From Candidatus Gallitreponema excrementavium (GTDB taxonomy: Bacteria > Spirochaetota > Spirochaetia > Treponematales > Treponemataceae): a stretch of DNA of 64,000 bases. Positions 25,063 through 34,869 of this stretch are shown in pieces. How positions within the stretch are numbered: the first letter of the stretch is position 1; each line of letters starts with the position of its first letter. A model generated the notes under the pieces. It was not told where the DNA came from. It searched no databases and worked only from the letters and a program-made list of their open reading frames with translations. Where the stretch lies: the NCBI GenBank assembly GCA_017694795.1, contig JADIMM010000023.1, positions 62,001 to 126,000 of the forward strand, written 5' to 3'. The position numbers and the translations under genes are program-made.

Positions 25063-27150
25063 TTAACCTTTATACTTTAATACAAGGATTGTTAAATCAT
25101 CCCGTAAAGGGACGGCCTCTGTAAAGGCTTCAAATATTCCGTCCAATTCATCCAGCATTTCCCCGGCTGAACCATCACTGATTTTTCCGAATATATCTTT
25201 CAGACGGTCTTCCCCCATTTCATCTCCTGCCAGATTTCTGCTTTCTATAAGACAATCTGTGTAAAGGAGAAGAGTATCGCCGGGGGATAATTCTTTTTTA
25301 ACGGTTTTGCATTCCATAGGTAAATCCTGTATGCCTAAAAAATGTCCTTTACTTTCCTGGTCTCCCAAAATGGAGACCCCGTCTTTGTTCCGTATGAATA
25401 CATCAGTATGGCCTCCGTTTACATACTCTATTTCATTATCCTTTACCCTGATTAAAAGACCTGTGAGATAATTTTCTACCGAGCCTTTTTCCCTTATAAG
25501 GTGTTCATTTAATCCGGCAAATAACTCTTCCAAGGGCTTGCTTTCCTGTTCAAGAAAGGTGTTTGCACTTATTGATTTGGCAAGAATCCCTACCAGACCG
25601 GACGCAACCCCATGACCGGATACATCAAAAAGAGATATTCCTTGGAGTTCTCCGAAATTATCATAGTAAAAATCGTATACATCGCCTGATACGGAAGCCA
25701 TCGGCCTGAAAATAAACGCACTGTCCCATTTTCCTGTTTGCGGGGCTTTTGAAGGATAAAAGCTTTTTTGCACAAGTTCTGCCATTTTCATATCTCTTTC
25801 TGCCATTATCTGCTGTGTTTGCAACTGCTTGTTTTTTCTGCTTATTTCCAATGTCCGTTCAGTGACTTCTACAGAAACTATTGAATATAAAAGGTCTTTG
25901 ATTGTTACAATTCCAATGTATTTACCTTTTTTTGTGATAACTACCGGTGTGTACAGATGGGAGTCATCTCTTGCGGTTACTTTTGAGGCAGTTATGTCTA
26001 CTGGTTCCGAGGCATCGGCAAAAAGAAACTCTGTTTCCATAAGTTCCTTGATTTTCTTTTTACCATTCAAACTAAATCCAAATTGCCCTCCAAAAAAATC
26101 AAAAAGAATGTTTCTGGGCATGACACCCAGGACTTTTTGGTCTTTATCGACAACAGCAATCAGCTGGCAGTCCGTGTGAAGATGGAGTATGTTTAAAACC
26201 TCTGTTGCAGGAGTTTCGGGGCTTACGGTAATACCCTCGGTTGCAAGAGTTTCTATTGGGTGCCCGCTGCCTGAAACAGAAGGAGTTAGGTTGTTTTCAC
26301 TGTTGGGAGGATTTGTTTTGGCTTCAGTTTTTACGGGTTTTTCTTTCCTTTTTCTGTTTATTATTCCACAGGCCTCCGGTTCCGGTTTACCCAGAATTCT
26401 TGCCGGTTTGCCAATAAGGAATCCCTGCCCATATTTAACACCTAAATCTATAACTGTTTCCAATTCTCCCGTTGTTTCTATGCCTTCCGCTATCAGGTTT
26501 ATGCCTGCTGTACTGCAGAATTCTACAAGACTTTTTACCAAAGACTGTTTTATTTTGTCGCTGTTAATGTTGCGGATTATATTCAAATCTATTTTGATAA
26601 AATCCGGATTTATTGAACATAAAAGTTGCAGACCGGAATAAGCCTGTCCCATATCATCAATTCCGATTTTGAATTTTTGGGATTTATAATGATTCAATGT
26701 TTCTTTAAATCCACTTATGTCTTTTATTGATGTACGTTCGGTAATTTCAAAAAGGATATCTTCCGGGTTAATCCGGTATTTTTCCAGCCTTTTTTGAGTG
26801 AAACCGTCTTTGAAACCCTGGGCGTGGATTAAATCAGGACTCACATTTAAAAAAAGCTTATGTCTTAATCCCATAGCCTTTGCAATTTTCAGGGCCGATT
26901 TTCTTGTGTGTTTTTCTAATTCCCAGAGAAGTCCCTGCTTTTCCGCTATTATAAAAAGGTTTTCAATATTGCAGGACAGTTCTTCGATTGAGATGCCCTC
27001 CATCTTTGATTGCTTTTCAAAGGCCGGAAGTTTTGCAGTATCAATTCTGGTTAAAGCTTCGTAACCGTATATGTCTCCGTTCTCCAGTGAAACAACAGGC
27101 TGGTATACAGGATACAGACAATCTTTTTTTATCAGTTTTTCTACAGTCAT
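25063..27150 (-). CDS. EAL-CBS-SpoIIE fusion: c-di-GMP phosphodiesterase domain joined to PP2C-type phosphatase
   Basis: A 695-residue cytosolic signalling protein with three parts. Residues 10-260 form an EAL domain that keeps its catalytic residues: E31-A-L, LFLNVSP, EITE, IDDMG, IKID, IAEGIET and QGFLIG. Residues about 290-425 carry two CBS motifs, which usually bind adenine nucleotides. Residues 455-695 are a SpoIIE/PP2C-type Ser/Thr phosphatase with SGDVYDF and DVSGHG metal aspartates. It could tie c-di-GMP breakdown and nucleotide sensing to dephosphorylation of an anti-anti-sigma-like partner; none is in the window. GGGAG precedes the ATG. Confidence 0.9.
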   Translation of the reverse strand: MTVEKLIKKDCLYPVYQPVVSLENGDIYGYEALTRIDTAKLPAFEKQSKMEGISIEELSCNIENLFIIAEKQGLLWELEKHTRKSALKIAKAMGLRHKLFLNVSPDLIHAQGFKDGFTQKRLEKYRINPEDILFEITERTSIKDISGFKETLNHYKSQKFKIGIDDMGQAYSGLQLLCSINPDFIKIDLNIIRNINSDKIKQSLVKSLVEFCSTAGINLIAEGIETTGELETVIDLGVKYGQGFLIGKPARILGKPEPEACGIINRKRKEKPVKTEAKTNPPNSENNLTPSVSGSGHPIETLATEGITVSPETPATEVLNILHLHTDCQLIAVVDKDQKVLGVMPRNILFDFFGGQFGFSLNGKKKIKELMETEFLFADASEPVDITASKVTARDDSHLYTPVVITKKGKYIGIVTIKDLLYSIVSVEVTERTLEISRKNKQLQTQQIMAERDMKMAELVQKSFYPSKAPQTGKWDSAFIFRPMASVSGDVYDFYYDNFGELQGISLFDVSGHGVASGLVGILAKSISANTFLEQESKPLEELFAGLNEHLIREKGSVENYLTGLLIRVKDNEIEYVNGGHTDVFIRNKDGVSILGDQESKGHFLGIQDLPMECKTVKKELSPGDTLLLYTDCLIESRNLAGDEMGEDRLKDIFGKISDGSAGEMLDELDGIFEAFTEAVPLRDDLTILVLKYKG

Positions 27151-27326
27151 TTTTTCTCCCGTAAAATTAACTCTTTCTATTCATGTTTTCTGAACACAGC
27201 TTAAGAATTTCTTGTTAAATCTTTATAAAGGAAAAGTAAAAAAAAAGTAAACAATACAAATTTTATTATGAAGGATTAGGTAATCATAAATACAGGGAGA
27301 AATAATATTGTTTATAATTCCAAAGT

Positions 27327-28061
27327 TTATGGATTTTGATTTATTGTTTCGATTACCCAGACTTTTCTTTTGCAGTTTGGACAATAAAGCTTTTTTGTTT
27401 TATGTGAACGGAAAGAAAAAAAAGTATTTTTAAATCCGGTTGTAAAAATTTTTTCACACTCGCTGCAAATAAAAACAGTTTTTTTCCTGTATTCAAGAAA
27501 CATATAAGCACCGATTCCCAGAACAGCAGGTAATAAAATCAACACCGCAAGCCAGTCCCCTGTTTTTATCCAATGTAATATACCTATTACTTCAAGAATA
27601 TCACAACATAATCCAAGAAGTCCTATTTTAATTTTTAATTTTCTATGCCCGGACTTACCGTCGTAAATAATCTTTAGTGTTTCCAATGATTCAATGTCCA
27701 ACTTGTCGTACTCTTTTAGATTCTTTTTTATTGAAATAAGTTTTTCTTTTTGATTCTTTAAGATTTTTTGTTCTTCTTCTATTTCCTTTAGTTTATTGTT
27801 GAGAAACGAATGTAGCAACTTGTTTTGATGGTGGTCTTCAAGAATTTTTTTTATAGCGTTTATCGATAATCCTGTTTCTTTAAGAAAACATATTAATTTT
27901 AATTTTGTAAGCTCCTTGTCGGTATAAAGCCTTCTTCCGCCTTCCGATAGTTCTGAGGGGGATAACAAGCCTTTATTATCGTAAAATTGTAAGGCCCGGA
28001 CTGAAAGGTTACATAGTTTGGCAATTTCTCCGGTGGAGTATAATGAAGAATTCTCACACAT
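27327..28061 (-). CDS. MerR family regulator with membrane segments and C-terminal zinc ribbon
   Basis: A 244-residue protein. Residues 8-75 are a MerR winged helix (YSTGEIAKLCNLSVRALQFYDNKGLLSP), then a charged coiled coil to about 130. Two hydrophobic segments follow (near 145-160 and 170-190), and the C-terminus has CSEC...CPNC, a zinc-ribbon pattern. A membrane-tethered DNA-binding protein is implied. The ATG at 28061 is chosen over a TTG at 28100 because it begins the MerR domain; neither has a good ribosome site. It is more AT-rich than its neighbours, possibly recently acquired. It lies 74 nt after the HAD gene. Confidence 0.75.
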   Translation of the reverse strand: MCENSSLYSTGEIAKLCNLSVRALQFYDNKGLLSPSELSEGGRRLYTDKELTKLKLICFLKETGLSINAIKKILEDHHQNKLLHSFLNNKLKEIEEEQKILKNQKEKLISIKKNLKEYDKLDIESLETLKIIYDGKSGHRKLKIKIGLLGLCCDILEVIGILHWIKTGDWLAVLILLPAVLGIGAYMFLEYRKKTVFICSECEKIFTTGFKNTFFSFRSHKTKKLYCPNCKRKVWVIETINQNP

Positions 28062-28135
28062 AACTAAAAGAATTACTGCACATAATACTGTATTTTTCAA
28101 GTGGAATATGCCGGTTTTTACTTGCGAAGTTCAGG

Positions 28136-28780
28136 TTAAGGGGCGTAAGATAAACCGTCAATTTTTTCCAGTGAAAGGTCTACAAAATTTTTTATTACTA
28201 TTGTGGTATATTTTCTTACCGTTTCAGGTGGATTTGTTGTTGCAAGTCCTACCAATATCATTCCCGAGTCCCTTCCTGAAATAAGGCCGTTCACAGAGTC
28301 TTCAAATACAAGGGTTTCTTCTGGCAGGGTTTTAAAATATGCAGCCCCGGTTATATAACAGTCCGGTGCAGGTTTACTTTTCGGGTAGTCTTCTGCTGTA
28401 AAAATCTTGTCAAAAAGGTTTTTAAATCCCGGAATTTTTTTGTAGACGTTCTCCATTTTTCGTTCACTGGAACTTGTTACAACAGCAGTCTTTATTTTAC
28501 GGGATTTCAGTTTTAAAAGAAAATCCTGTATTCCCGGAATAAATTCCAGATTCATTGACCGTTCAAAGTAGTCCAAGTCATTTTTTATCTGTTTGCGGGT
28601 TTTGGGGTCGTCTCCAAAATAATTTTGTAAAATAAAATGAAGACTCATTCCCTTTATTTCCAACCCCAAATTTACTCTGTTAAGATATTTACGGCCCTGT
28701 TCATTCCAAAAAAAAGTATACTGTGGTTCTGTGTCAAGAATGACCCCGTCCAAATCAAAAAGTGCGGCTTTTATCTTCAT
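28136..28780 (-). CDS. HAD superfamily phosphatase (beta-phosphoglucomutase-like)
   Basis: A 214-residue HAD hydrolase. The nucleophile loop is FDLDGV (D9, D11), motif II VVTSSS, motif III KSKPAPDCY and motif IV FEDSVNGL. The cap is small and helical, as in beta-phosphoglucomutase and sugar-phosphate phosphatases. Following a phosphohexomutase by 15 nt suggests a sugar phosphate substrate, but phosphatase and mutase cannot be told apart here. GGCAGGAAAT is upstream of the ATG. Confidence 0.85.
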   Translation of the reverse strand: MKIKAALFDLDGVILDTEPQYTFFWNEQGRKYLNRVNLGLEIKGMSLHFILQNYFGDDPKTRKQIKNDLDYFERSMNLEFIPGIQDFLLKLKSRKIKTAVVTSSSERKMENVYKKIPGFKNLFDKIFTAEDYPKSKPAPDCYITGAAYFKTLPEETLVFEDSVNGLISGRDSGMILVGLATTNPPETVRKYTTIVIKNFVDLSLEKIDGLSYAP

Positions 28781-28795
28781 TAAATTTCCTGCCTG

Positions 28796-30715
28796 TTATT
28801 CGTCGGCTTTTTTTATAATTTCCCTGTGCCATAATAAAAGTTTTTCTTCCAGGTTTTTGTTGTCGCCTTTTATATCACACATTACTCTGAACACGGGTTC
28901 CGTGCCTGAGCCGCGCATCCAGATAAACCCGACGGGTAATTCATGGCATTTATCGTCAGGATAAAAAGCAATTTTAAGGCCGCCTCTTCCTGAAACAGAA
29001 AAGTCATCAGTACATTCTTTTTCAACGGTTCCGTTACATGTAAAAGCCTTCCATCCTGAGATACCAAGTTGCCCGGAGAAAATTTTCTTGCTTTTTTTCC
29101 AGGATTTTTCAAAATATTTTTGATACTCTTTCTTTAAAGTACCGTGGTCTGTATTTTTTATATGCATTACAGCCTGTTTTTCCGATACTCCGGTAGTGGT
29201 ATAAACGGGCAGGGTAGAAATAATATCACCGAAAGAAAAGTCTTCCCTGTATTTATTTTCCTGTTTTGATTTTATACACCAATTGTGGAAAAGCCCGGTG
29301 CAGTCATTTGTGTCACGGAGAAGATACAGTTTTACAAGGGCAAAAAGAGTGTTTCTTGGGTCACGTACAGCAGCCGGATATGTAATATTGCCTCCGTTTG
29401 AACCTTCCCCCAGAATCGGAATATTCCAGCCTTCTTCCCTTAACTCTCTTGCTTTGTTTACAACATTTGCTTCCCCTACTTCTGCCCTGAAGGTCTTTGC
29501 GTTAAAGGCATCTGCAATTTCTTCGATTCTTATGGATGTGGGATCATTTGTTACGACGCCTGTTTTTCTTTCGGTGCCGTCTTTTTCTGCTGTCCAGGCA
29601 GAAAATGCCAGCTCAGACAGAACCGAAAGGGCAAAAACTTCCTGTGCCATGAGAACCCTTGCCTTGTTCTGTGTTTCATCAAAGAACACTATATTTCCCC
29701 TGTCCCCGTCGCAGTCTGGCATATATCCAAGTATTAGTCCTGTGGTACCTTTAGAGTGAAGTTTTTCTACTTCTTTGGCACAGTAAACAAGATTCTCGGG
29801 TTCAGGGATAATCTCATGAACTATTTGCCTTGGATAACTGTTAAAAGCTGAAAATGTTATACCTGTCTTCTCAAACAAAAGATTATCATTTGATAATGTT
29901 CTGGCACTTCCGTTCATATCTGCTACAATGTGGACAGGATATTTTCTTGCGTTGTTCCGTATTGTATCAAAAAAATTGTGTTGTCCCTTTTTATTTAACC
30001 CGGGACAACCTGTGTAAATTTCCTTTGAAAAACTGTTGTAAAAATTATTTGAGAGGGTTCTGAAATGCAAGGTGTTTTTGTAAATGTCTTCTATGATTTC
30101 CGGTGTGCATTTTTCCACGGCTGCAAGGGCTTCTTCAACACAGTTTTCATTTGTATATAGAGATTTGAATATGGCAATAATTTTTTCCGATTCTTCCTTT
30201 GAGACAACTCCTCCGTCATTAAGTCCGAATTTAATTCCGTTATGTCCTATAGGATTGTGGCTTGCTGAAATATAAACAAACCCGTCCGGATAAGATTTGG
30301 CATAGCTCATAATTTCCGGTGCGGAAACGATAAAAAGATACTGGATTTGCAACCCCTCTCCTGCGAGTACCCTGAGTATTACATCTGCAATTTCCGGTCC
30401 GGTAGGTCTTGTATCAATTCCCACTGTTACAACCGGATTGTTTTTTCCGGTCTTGTCTTTTAGGTATCTTACAAATGCCAACCCGATTAGGGCACTGATT
30501 ATTTTATTTACCGGGCCGATTTCGGCAGTATTATCTTTTCCTGAATTTGTGGCTGTAAAAACGCTTCTCCATCCTGAGGCGGAAAGGATAAAATCCCTTG
30601 CCTTTTCCAAGACTGCACCGTGATCCGGAAGGGTGGAATTTTCCTCCGGTAAAAGAGGATTCACAGAGGAATTTCCAAGAAAAAATCCTGTTCCTGAATC
30701 ATAAAGTGCTGGCAT
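28796..30715 (-). CDS. Phosphohexomutase (phosphoglucomutase/phosphomannomutase family)
   Basis: A 639-residue alpha-D-phosphohexomutase that moves phosphate between C1 and C6 of a hexose. The phosphoserine loop is SASHNPIGHNGIKF (S152), the metal loop DCDGDRGN, the sugar-binding loop GEGSNGGN and the C-terminal phosphate site RGSGTEPVFRV. It is longer than the usual 450-580 residues, with extra sequence in the N-terminal 60 residues and near 480-570. It heads an operon with the HAD gene. CGGGAG precedes the ATG. Confidence 0.88.
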   Translation of the reverse strand: MPALYDSGTGFFLGNSSVNPLLPEENSTLPDHGAVLEKARDFILSASGWRSVFTATNSGKDNTAEIGPVNKIISALIGLAFVRYLKDKTGKNNPVVTVGIDTRPTGPEIADVILRVLAGEGLQIQYLFIVSAPEIMSYAKSYPDGFVYISASHNPIGHNGIKFGLNDGGVVSKEESEKIIAIFKSLYTNENCVEEALAAVEKCTPEIIEDIYKNTLHFRTLSNNFYNSFSKEIYTGCPGLNKKGQHNFFDTIRNNARKYPVHIVADMNGSARTLSNDNLLFEKTGITFSAFNSYPRQIVHEIIPEPENLVYCAKEVEKLHSKGTTGLILGYMPDCDGDRGNIVFFDETQNKARVLMAQEVFALSVLSELAFSAWTAEKDGTERKTGVVTNDPTSIRIEEIADAFNAKTFRAEVGEANVVNKARELREEGWNIPILGEGSNGGNITYPAAVRDPRNTLFALVKLYLLRDTNDCTGLFHNWCIKSKQENKYREDFSFGDIISTLPVYTTTGVSEKQAVMHIKNTDHGTLKKEYQKYFEKSWKKSKKIFSGQLGISGWKAFTCNGTVEKECTDDFSVSGRGGLKIAFYPDDKCHELPVGFIWMRGSGTEPVFRVMCDIKGDNKNLEEKLLLWHREIIKKADE

Positions 30716-31071
30716 TCTTTTTCTCCCGATATGCAGTTTAATATCCCCGGTACCCGGTTTCTTCCGGAATATTCTGGTAAAATATACCTTTAATAGATTT
30801 AATGGAGATATTTTTTGTTTTTATTTTAATCCCGTTTTAAAAAAAAATCAAATTCTCTATTTAATTTCCTTGCAAATAAAATATGAATTTTTTGTGGTAA
30901 ACTTTGTTTGTTTTTAATCTGAAAATCAAAAGTCAAAGGGGGCATATTTTGTAAAAAAACGATTGAAAAATACGAATTTCAACAGGATTGGAGCTTTTCT
31001 TTGGTTTCATTCCGGTAAATATACTTGACTGTAATTAAAGCTGTTTGTAAAATTATGGCTAGGAGTGTGAC
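30716..31071. other. Gene-free stretch between the phosphohexomutase and phoH
   Basis: This 356-bp divergent intergenic region is very AT-rich. It holds the phoH promoter (31025-31053) and an inverted repeat TTGAAA-N8-TTTCAA (30963-30982) about 40 bp upstream of it. No coding frame, tRNA or strong terminator is seen. A promoter for the phosphohexomutase must lie here but none stands out. Confidence 0.5.
31025..31053 (+). promoter_or_regulatory. phoH operon promoter
   Basis: TTGACT (31025-31030), 17-bp spacer and TAAAAT (31048-31053). The start site would fall near 31060, immediately before the Shine-Dalgarno AGGAG (31061-31065), giving a very short leader. Confidence 0.55.
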
Positions 31072-32079
31072 TTGGGGCAAGATTATACTGTCGTTATAAA
31101 AGATTCCACAGTTTTATCCCAAATCTGCGGGGTTAATGATTACAACCTTAAACTTTTGGAGACCTACCTTGGGTATCCTGTTTTTTCACGGGGAAATGAG
31201 CTTACTTTAACAGGGGCCAGGGATTCTGTATGTTGTGCTTTCAGGTCTGTAGTTGATTGTCTTGTAACCGGATTGGAAAAAAATACTTCTGTTCCATGTG
31301 CAGAAGTTATAAACGCTTTTTTTGAGTCTCATTCAGGTGAGTTCCCGGCCTATAGTTCCTTTGATGATTCCGTTGAGAATTCCCGGGCGGTGGAGGATTT
31401 TCAGAATTCTGTGATAAAAATTCCCAGAGGTCTTAATTTCGTTTATCCTAAATCCAGGCAGCAGGGATTGTATATCAGGGAAATGCAGAAAAATCAGGTT
31501 GTCTTCGGGATAGGTCCTGCAGGAACAGGAAAGACCTTTCTGGCAATTGCCCAGGCTTTGTATCTTTTGCTTTCAAAAAAGTGCCGGAAACTGGTACTTA
31601 CAAGGCCGGTTGTGGAAGCTGGCGAAAGCCTGGGGTTTCTTCCGGGGGATTTGGAACAGAAAATAAACCCTTATTTAAGGCCTCTTTACGATTCCATGTG
31701 GGATCTTATTCCCGGTGAAATTATAAAGAGATTGGAAGATTCGGGTATGGTGGAAATTGCACCTCTTGCGTATATGAGGGGGAGAACACTTAAAAACTGT
31801 GCCATTGTCCTTGACGAAGCCCAGAATACAACGAAAGAACAAATGAAAATGTTTTTGACCCGTCTTGGGGAGAATTCCTTTGCTTTTATAACAGGAGATA
31901 CATCCCAGGTTGATCTTCCCCAGAAAACACAATCAGGATTGATAAATGCAGTTTCCATTCTGAGTGATAAAAAAATAGATGGGATTTCTATAATCCGGCT
32001 TGAGGACAAAGATGTTGTCCGTAGCCCAATAGTGAGGAAAATAATAAAAGCTTATGAACAAGCAGACTCTGGAAAATAA
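31072..32079 (+). CDS. phoH: PhoH-like ATPase
   Basis: A 335-residue PhoH/YbeZ-type P-loop protein, associated with RNA handling and often encoded beside YbeY. Walker A is GPAGTGKT (148-155) and Walker B AIVLDEAQN (near 245-253); the family's LTRPVVEAGE and ITGDTSQVDLP are present. The start is a TTG with AGGAG 6 nt upstream; no ATG or GTG fits the conserved N-terminus. It heads a five-gene operon and overlaps pgpH by 26 nt. Confidence 0.93.
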   Translation: MGQDYTVVIKDSTVLSQICGVNDYNLKLLETYLGYPVFSRGNELTLTGARDSVCCAFRSVVDCLVTGLEKNTSVPCAEVINAFFESHSGEFPAYSSFDDSVENSRAVEDFQNSVIKIPRGLNFVYPKSRQQGLYIREMQKNQVVFGIGPAGTGKTFLAIAQALYLLLSKKCRKLVLTRPVVEAGESLGFLPGDLEQKINPYLRPLYDSMWDLIPGEIIKRLEDSGMVEIAPLAYMRGRTLKNCAIVLDEAQNTTKEQMKMFLTRLGENSFAFITGDTSQVDLPQKTQSGLINAVSILSDKKIDGISIIRLEDKDVVRSPIVRKIIKAYEQADSGK

Positions 32080-34363
32080 TTTCTTTTTGATTTTATCAGG
32101 AAAATTAAAAAGATATTTTTTTAAAAACCTTAAAACCATTATTTTGCTGGTTTCGGCCTTTGTTGTGCTTTCCTGCATAACAACAGGGATTTTTTTTACT
32201 TCCGGAGGCTCTGCAAAAATCAAATTATCTGATTACGGGGTCGGCAGGGTTTCGGACCGTGATATTGTTGCGGTAAAAGATATTTCCTATGTAGACGAAG
32301 AGGCAACGAGGCTTAGGAGGGAAGCTTCCCAAAGACTGGTTCCCGCTGAATTTAAATTCAATACAAATATTACCCAGGGTGCAAAAAGAAGGCTAAAAGA
32401 ATTTGTTATAATTGCAGAAGATTGTCTTTCTTCTTCCAATGACAGCCTTTCATTTGCACTGGAAATTCAGGAAGCTTTTCCTGTTTTTGACCAGAAAGTT
32501 ACATCCGCTGTATATTCCCTCAAGGATCCGGAGAATTTTCTTAATTCATGTGTAAAGATTTTTGATGCAATTATGGATGAAGGAGTGGTTTCAATTCCTG
32601 ATGCAGGAATGGAATCTTTAAATCCTTCTGTAATTGATTGTGTCTACATGGACGGAAAAAACATTATCCGGGAAACTAAAGAAATTTCAAGTCTCATAAC
32701 TTTGGAAAACCTTGAGGCCGAGGTTATCATGGGGGCGGAAGAAATGGGTTTTTCAAACGATGAATCCAGGTTGGTATATTCCATTGTAAATCCTTTTTTT
32801 AAGGAAAATGTGCTTTTTGCACCGGAAGAAACCGAAAAAAAACTGGAAGCCGCATCTGCCTCTGTTACACCGATTATGGTGGTAATTGAAAAAGATCAAA
32901 AGATTATCCGTAAGGGGTACATCATAACAGATGAAAACCGGAGGGATTTGGAAGCTGCTGTCAAGGCTGGATTCAGGGATGACTGGTTCTTCCTTTACTC
33001 CTCAATATCCGTGCTTTTGGGTGTATTGGCGGTAACTGTCTGTCTTTTTTCAAGTAAGATAATTACCAGAAAGCTGGCATTTTCCGAACAGGTTTTTTTG
33101 ACTGCTTCATTTGCCCTGGTATATATAGTTGCTGTTTCAGTCAGTCATCTCGGTACAGCCCTTGCCCCTGAGATTTATACCCTTCTTATCCCATCTTCAT
33201 TGATGGTTATGATGGCTTATATCCTTATAAAGGATACTTCTGTAGTGATTTATACAGTTGTTCTTGCCCTGGGAGTTCTTGGTGCTACGGAAATGTCAAT
33301 GATTTCATTTCTTTTTGTGCTTTTATCCGGTTTTGCAGGAATCCGTGTGGTAAATAAAACGGAAAGACGGATTGACATGGTGTGGGCCTCCTTCGTGCTT
33401 TCACTGATAAATATTTTGATTTATATTCTTTGTATTGTTGTCACAAAGACGGAATTTCAGCATTTGATTTTAATTTGTATCGGTGCTGCTTTTAACGGTT
33501 TTTTAAGCGGAATCCTGGTAACAGGTCTTCTGCCTGTTTTTGAAAATCTCCTGAATACAGCTACGACCTTTAAGCTTATGGAGTTATCCGATTTGAATTC
33601 TCCGATTATGAAAAAAATGCTGCTTGCAGCCCCCGGCAGTTACAGCCACAGTATTCTGGTGGCCAGTCTTGCTGAAAATGCCTGCCGGGAAATCGGAGCG
33701 GATCCTCTTCTTGCCAGGGTAGGTGGATACTACCATGATATCGGTAAAATGGATCAGCCTGAATATTTTACAGAAAACCAGACTGATTATAATAAACATG
33801 ATGATTTGAGTCCGAGGCTCTCTGCAACAGTAATCCGCAGCCATGTAAAGCTGGGTGTTGAAAAAGCCCGCCAGCTTCATCTTCCTGAAAAGGTTATAGA
33901 TATAATTTCCGAACACCACGGAAACAGTGTTATTGCAGTTTTTTACTCAGAGGCCCTAAAACAGGAAGAAAATGTAAATCCGGAGGATTTTTCTTATCCT
34001 GGGGAACCGCCGTCAAGCAAGGAGTCTGCTGTTGTGATGCTGGCTGATACTGCCGAGGCTGCCTGCCGCTCTTTGCAGAGACCTTCTGTTTCCAGGCTTG
34101 AGAAATTTATCAAAGAATTGTTTGACAAAAAAATTGAAAACGGACAGCTTGACAATGCTGATTTGACATTCAGGGAGATGGATTTGATCCGTCAGAGTTT
34201 TGTGCAAACCTTGGCAGCTTATTATCATTCCAGGGTTGAGTATCCTAATCAGAAGGATCCTGATGAGTTGCCGTCTGAAAACCAAGGGAATTCGGTTTCC
34301 CAGGGGAATCCTGCTCCTTCGGGAAATTCCTCCGGCAACACTAAGAAAAAAAAGGAAGAATAA
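32054..34363 (+). CDS. pgpH: 7TM receptor-HD phosphohydrolase (PgpH/YqfF family, c-di-AMP phosphodiesterase type)
   Basis: A 769-residue inner-membrane protein. An N-terminal helix (about 30-50) is followed by a periplasmic 7TMR-HDED-type region (to about 310), seven membrane helices (about 315-505) and a cytosolic HD domain with HDIGK (H561-D562) plus EHHG. PgpH proteins degrade c-di-AMP, so it probably lowers that messenger in response to an extracytoplasmic cue. The ATG lies inside the phoH 3' end with a GAGG 16 nt upstream, so translational coupling is likely. The C-terminal 40 residues are polar and repetitive. Confidence 0.9.
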   Translation: MNKQTLENNFFLILSGKLKRYFFKNLKTIILLVSAFVVLSCITTGIFFTSGGSAKIKLSDYGVGRVSDRDIVAVKDISYVDEEATRLRREASQRLVPAEFKFNTNITQGAKRRLKEFVIIAEDCLSSSNDSLSFALEIQEAFPVFDQKVTSAVYSLKDPENFLNSCVKIFDAIMDEGVVSIPDAGMESLNPSVIDCVYMDGKNIIRETKEISSLITLENLEAEVIMGAEEMGFSNDESRLVYSIVNPFFKENVLFAPEETEKKLEAASASVTPIMVVIEKDQKIIRKGYIITDENRRDLEAAVKAGFRDDWFFLYSSISVLLGVLAVTVCLFSSKIITRKLAFSEQVFLTASFALVYIVAVSVSHLGTALAPEIYTLLIPSSLMVMMAYILIKDTSVVIYTVVLALGVLGATEMSMISFLFVLLSGFAGIRVVNKTERRIDMVWASFVLSLINILIYILCIVVTKTEFQHLILICIGAAFNGFLSGILVTGLLPVFENLLNTATTFKLMELSDLNSPIMKKMLLAAPGSYSHSILVASLAENACREIGADPLLARVGGYYHDIGKMDQPEYFTENQTDYNKHDDLSPRLSATVIRSHVKLGVEKARQLHLPEKVIDIISEHHGNSVIAVFYSEALKQEENVNPEDFSYPGEPPSSKESAVVMLADTAEAACRSLQRPSVSRLEKFIKELFDKKIENGQLDNADLTFREMDLIRQSFVQTLAAYYHSRVEYPNQKDPDELPSENQGNSVSQGNPAPSGNSSGNTKKKKEE

Positions 34364-34389
34364 TATGATTCTTGCAAAGGAGATTTACA

Positions 34390-34869
34390 GTGTCAAACCG
34401 GGTATTGGTTGATGTTAAGAAATTTCCCTCTGCTGTTTTACAGGCAGGGGAGGATGAATGGATTGGGAGTATTGAGTCTTTTGTAAAGGATGTTTTATTG
34501 AAACTTGGTAAATCCCGTTGGGAAGTTTCGGTGCTGTTTTGTGATGACAATTTTATAAGGGATTTAAACCGGGAATACCGAGGTATTGACAATCCTACCG
34601 ATGTCCTTTCATTTGAGTCCGGCGATTTTTATCCCGGCGAGGACGGTAAGGAATGGTTTAATGCCGGCGATATTGTGATAAGCGTTGATACACTTAAGGA
34701 AAATTCCAAAGAATTTCTGGTGGATGAAAACGAGGAACTTAAACGCCTTCTGGTTCACGGGCTCCTGCATTTAAGCGGAATGGATCATAAGGATAATTCG
34801 CCGGAACAGGAAATGCTGGTATTCCAGGAAGAGCTATTGAAAGAATTTACAGGAGTAAAATTATTATGA
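34390..34869 (+). CDS. ybeY: Endoribonuclease YbeY (rRNA maturation factor)
   Basis: YbeY is a zinc endoribonuclease needed for 16S rRNA 3'-end processing and ribosome quality control. The 159 residues contain the metal motif HGLLHLSGMDH and the NREYRGIDNPTDVLSF segment. The GTG at 34390 is chosen because AAAGGAG lies 7 nt upstream; a TTG frame from 34372 would include that ribosome site. It overlaps the next gene by ATGA, and its position beside PhoH fits the conserved YbeZ-YbeY pair. Confidence 0.95.
   Translation: MSNRVLVDVKKFPSAVLQAGEDEWIGSIESFVKDVLLKLGKSRWEVSVLFCDDNFIRDLNREYRGIDNPTDVLSFESGDFYPGEDGKEWFNAGDIVISVDTLKENSKEFLVDENEELKRLLVHGLLHLSGMDHKDNSPEQEMLVFQEELLKEFTGVKLL

Noticed and set aside
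28098-28100. TTG start for the membrane-linked MerR
   Set aside because: It adds 13 hydrophobic residues in front of the conserved MerR domain, without a ribosome site.
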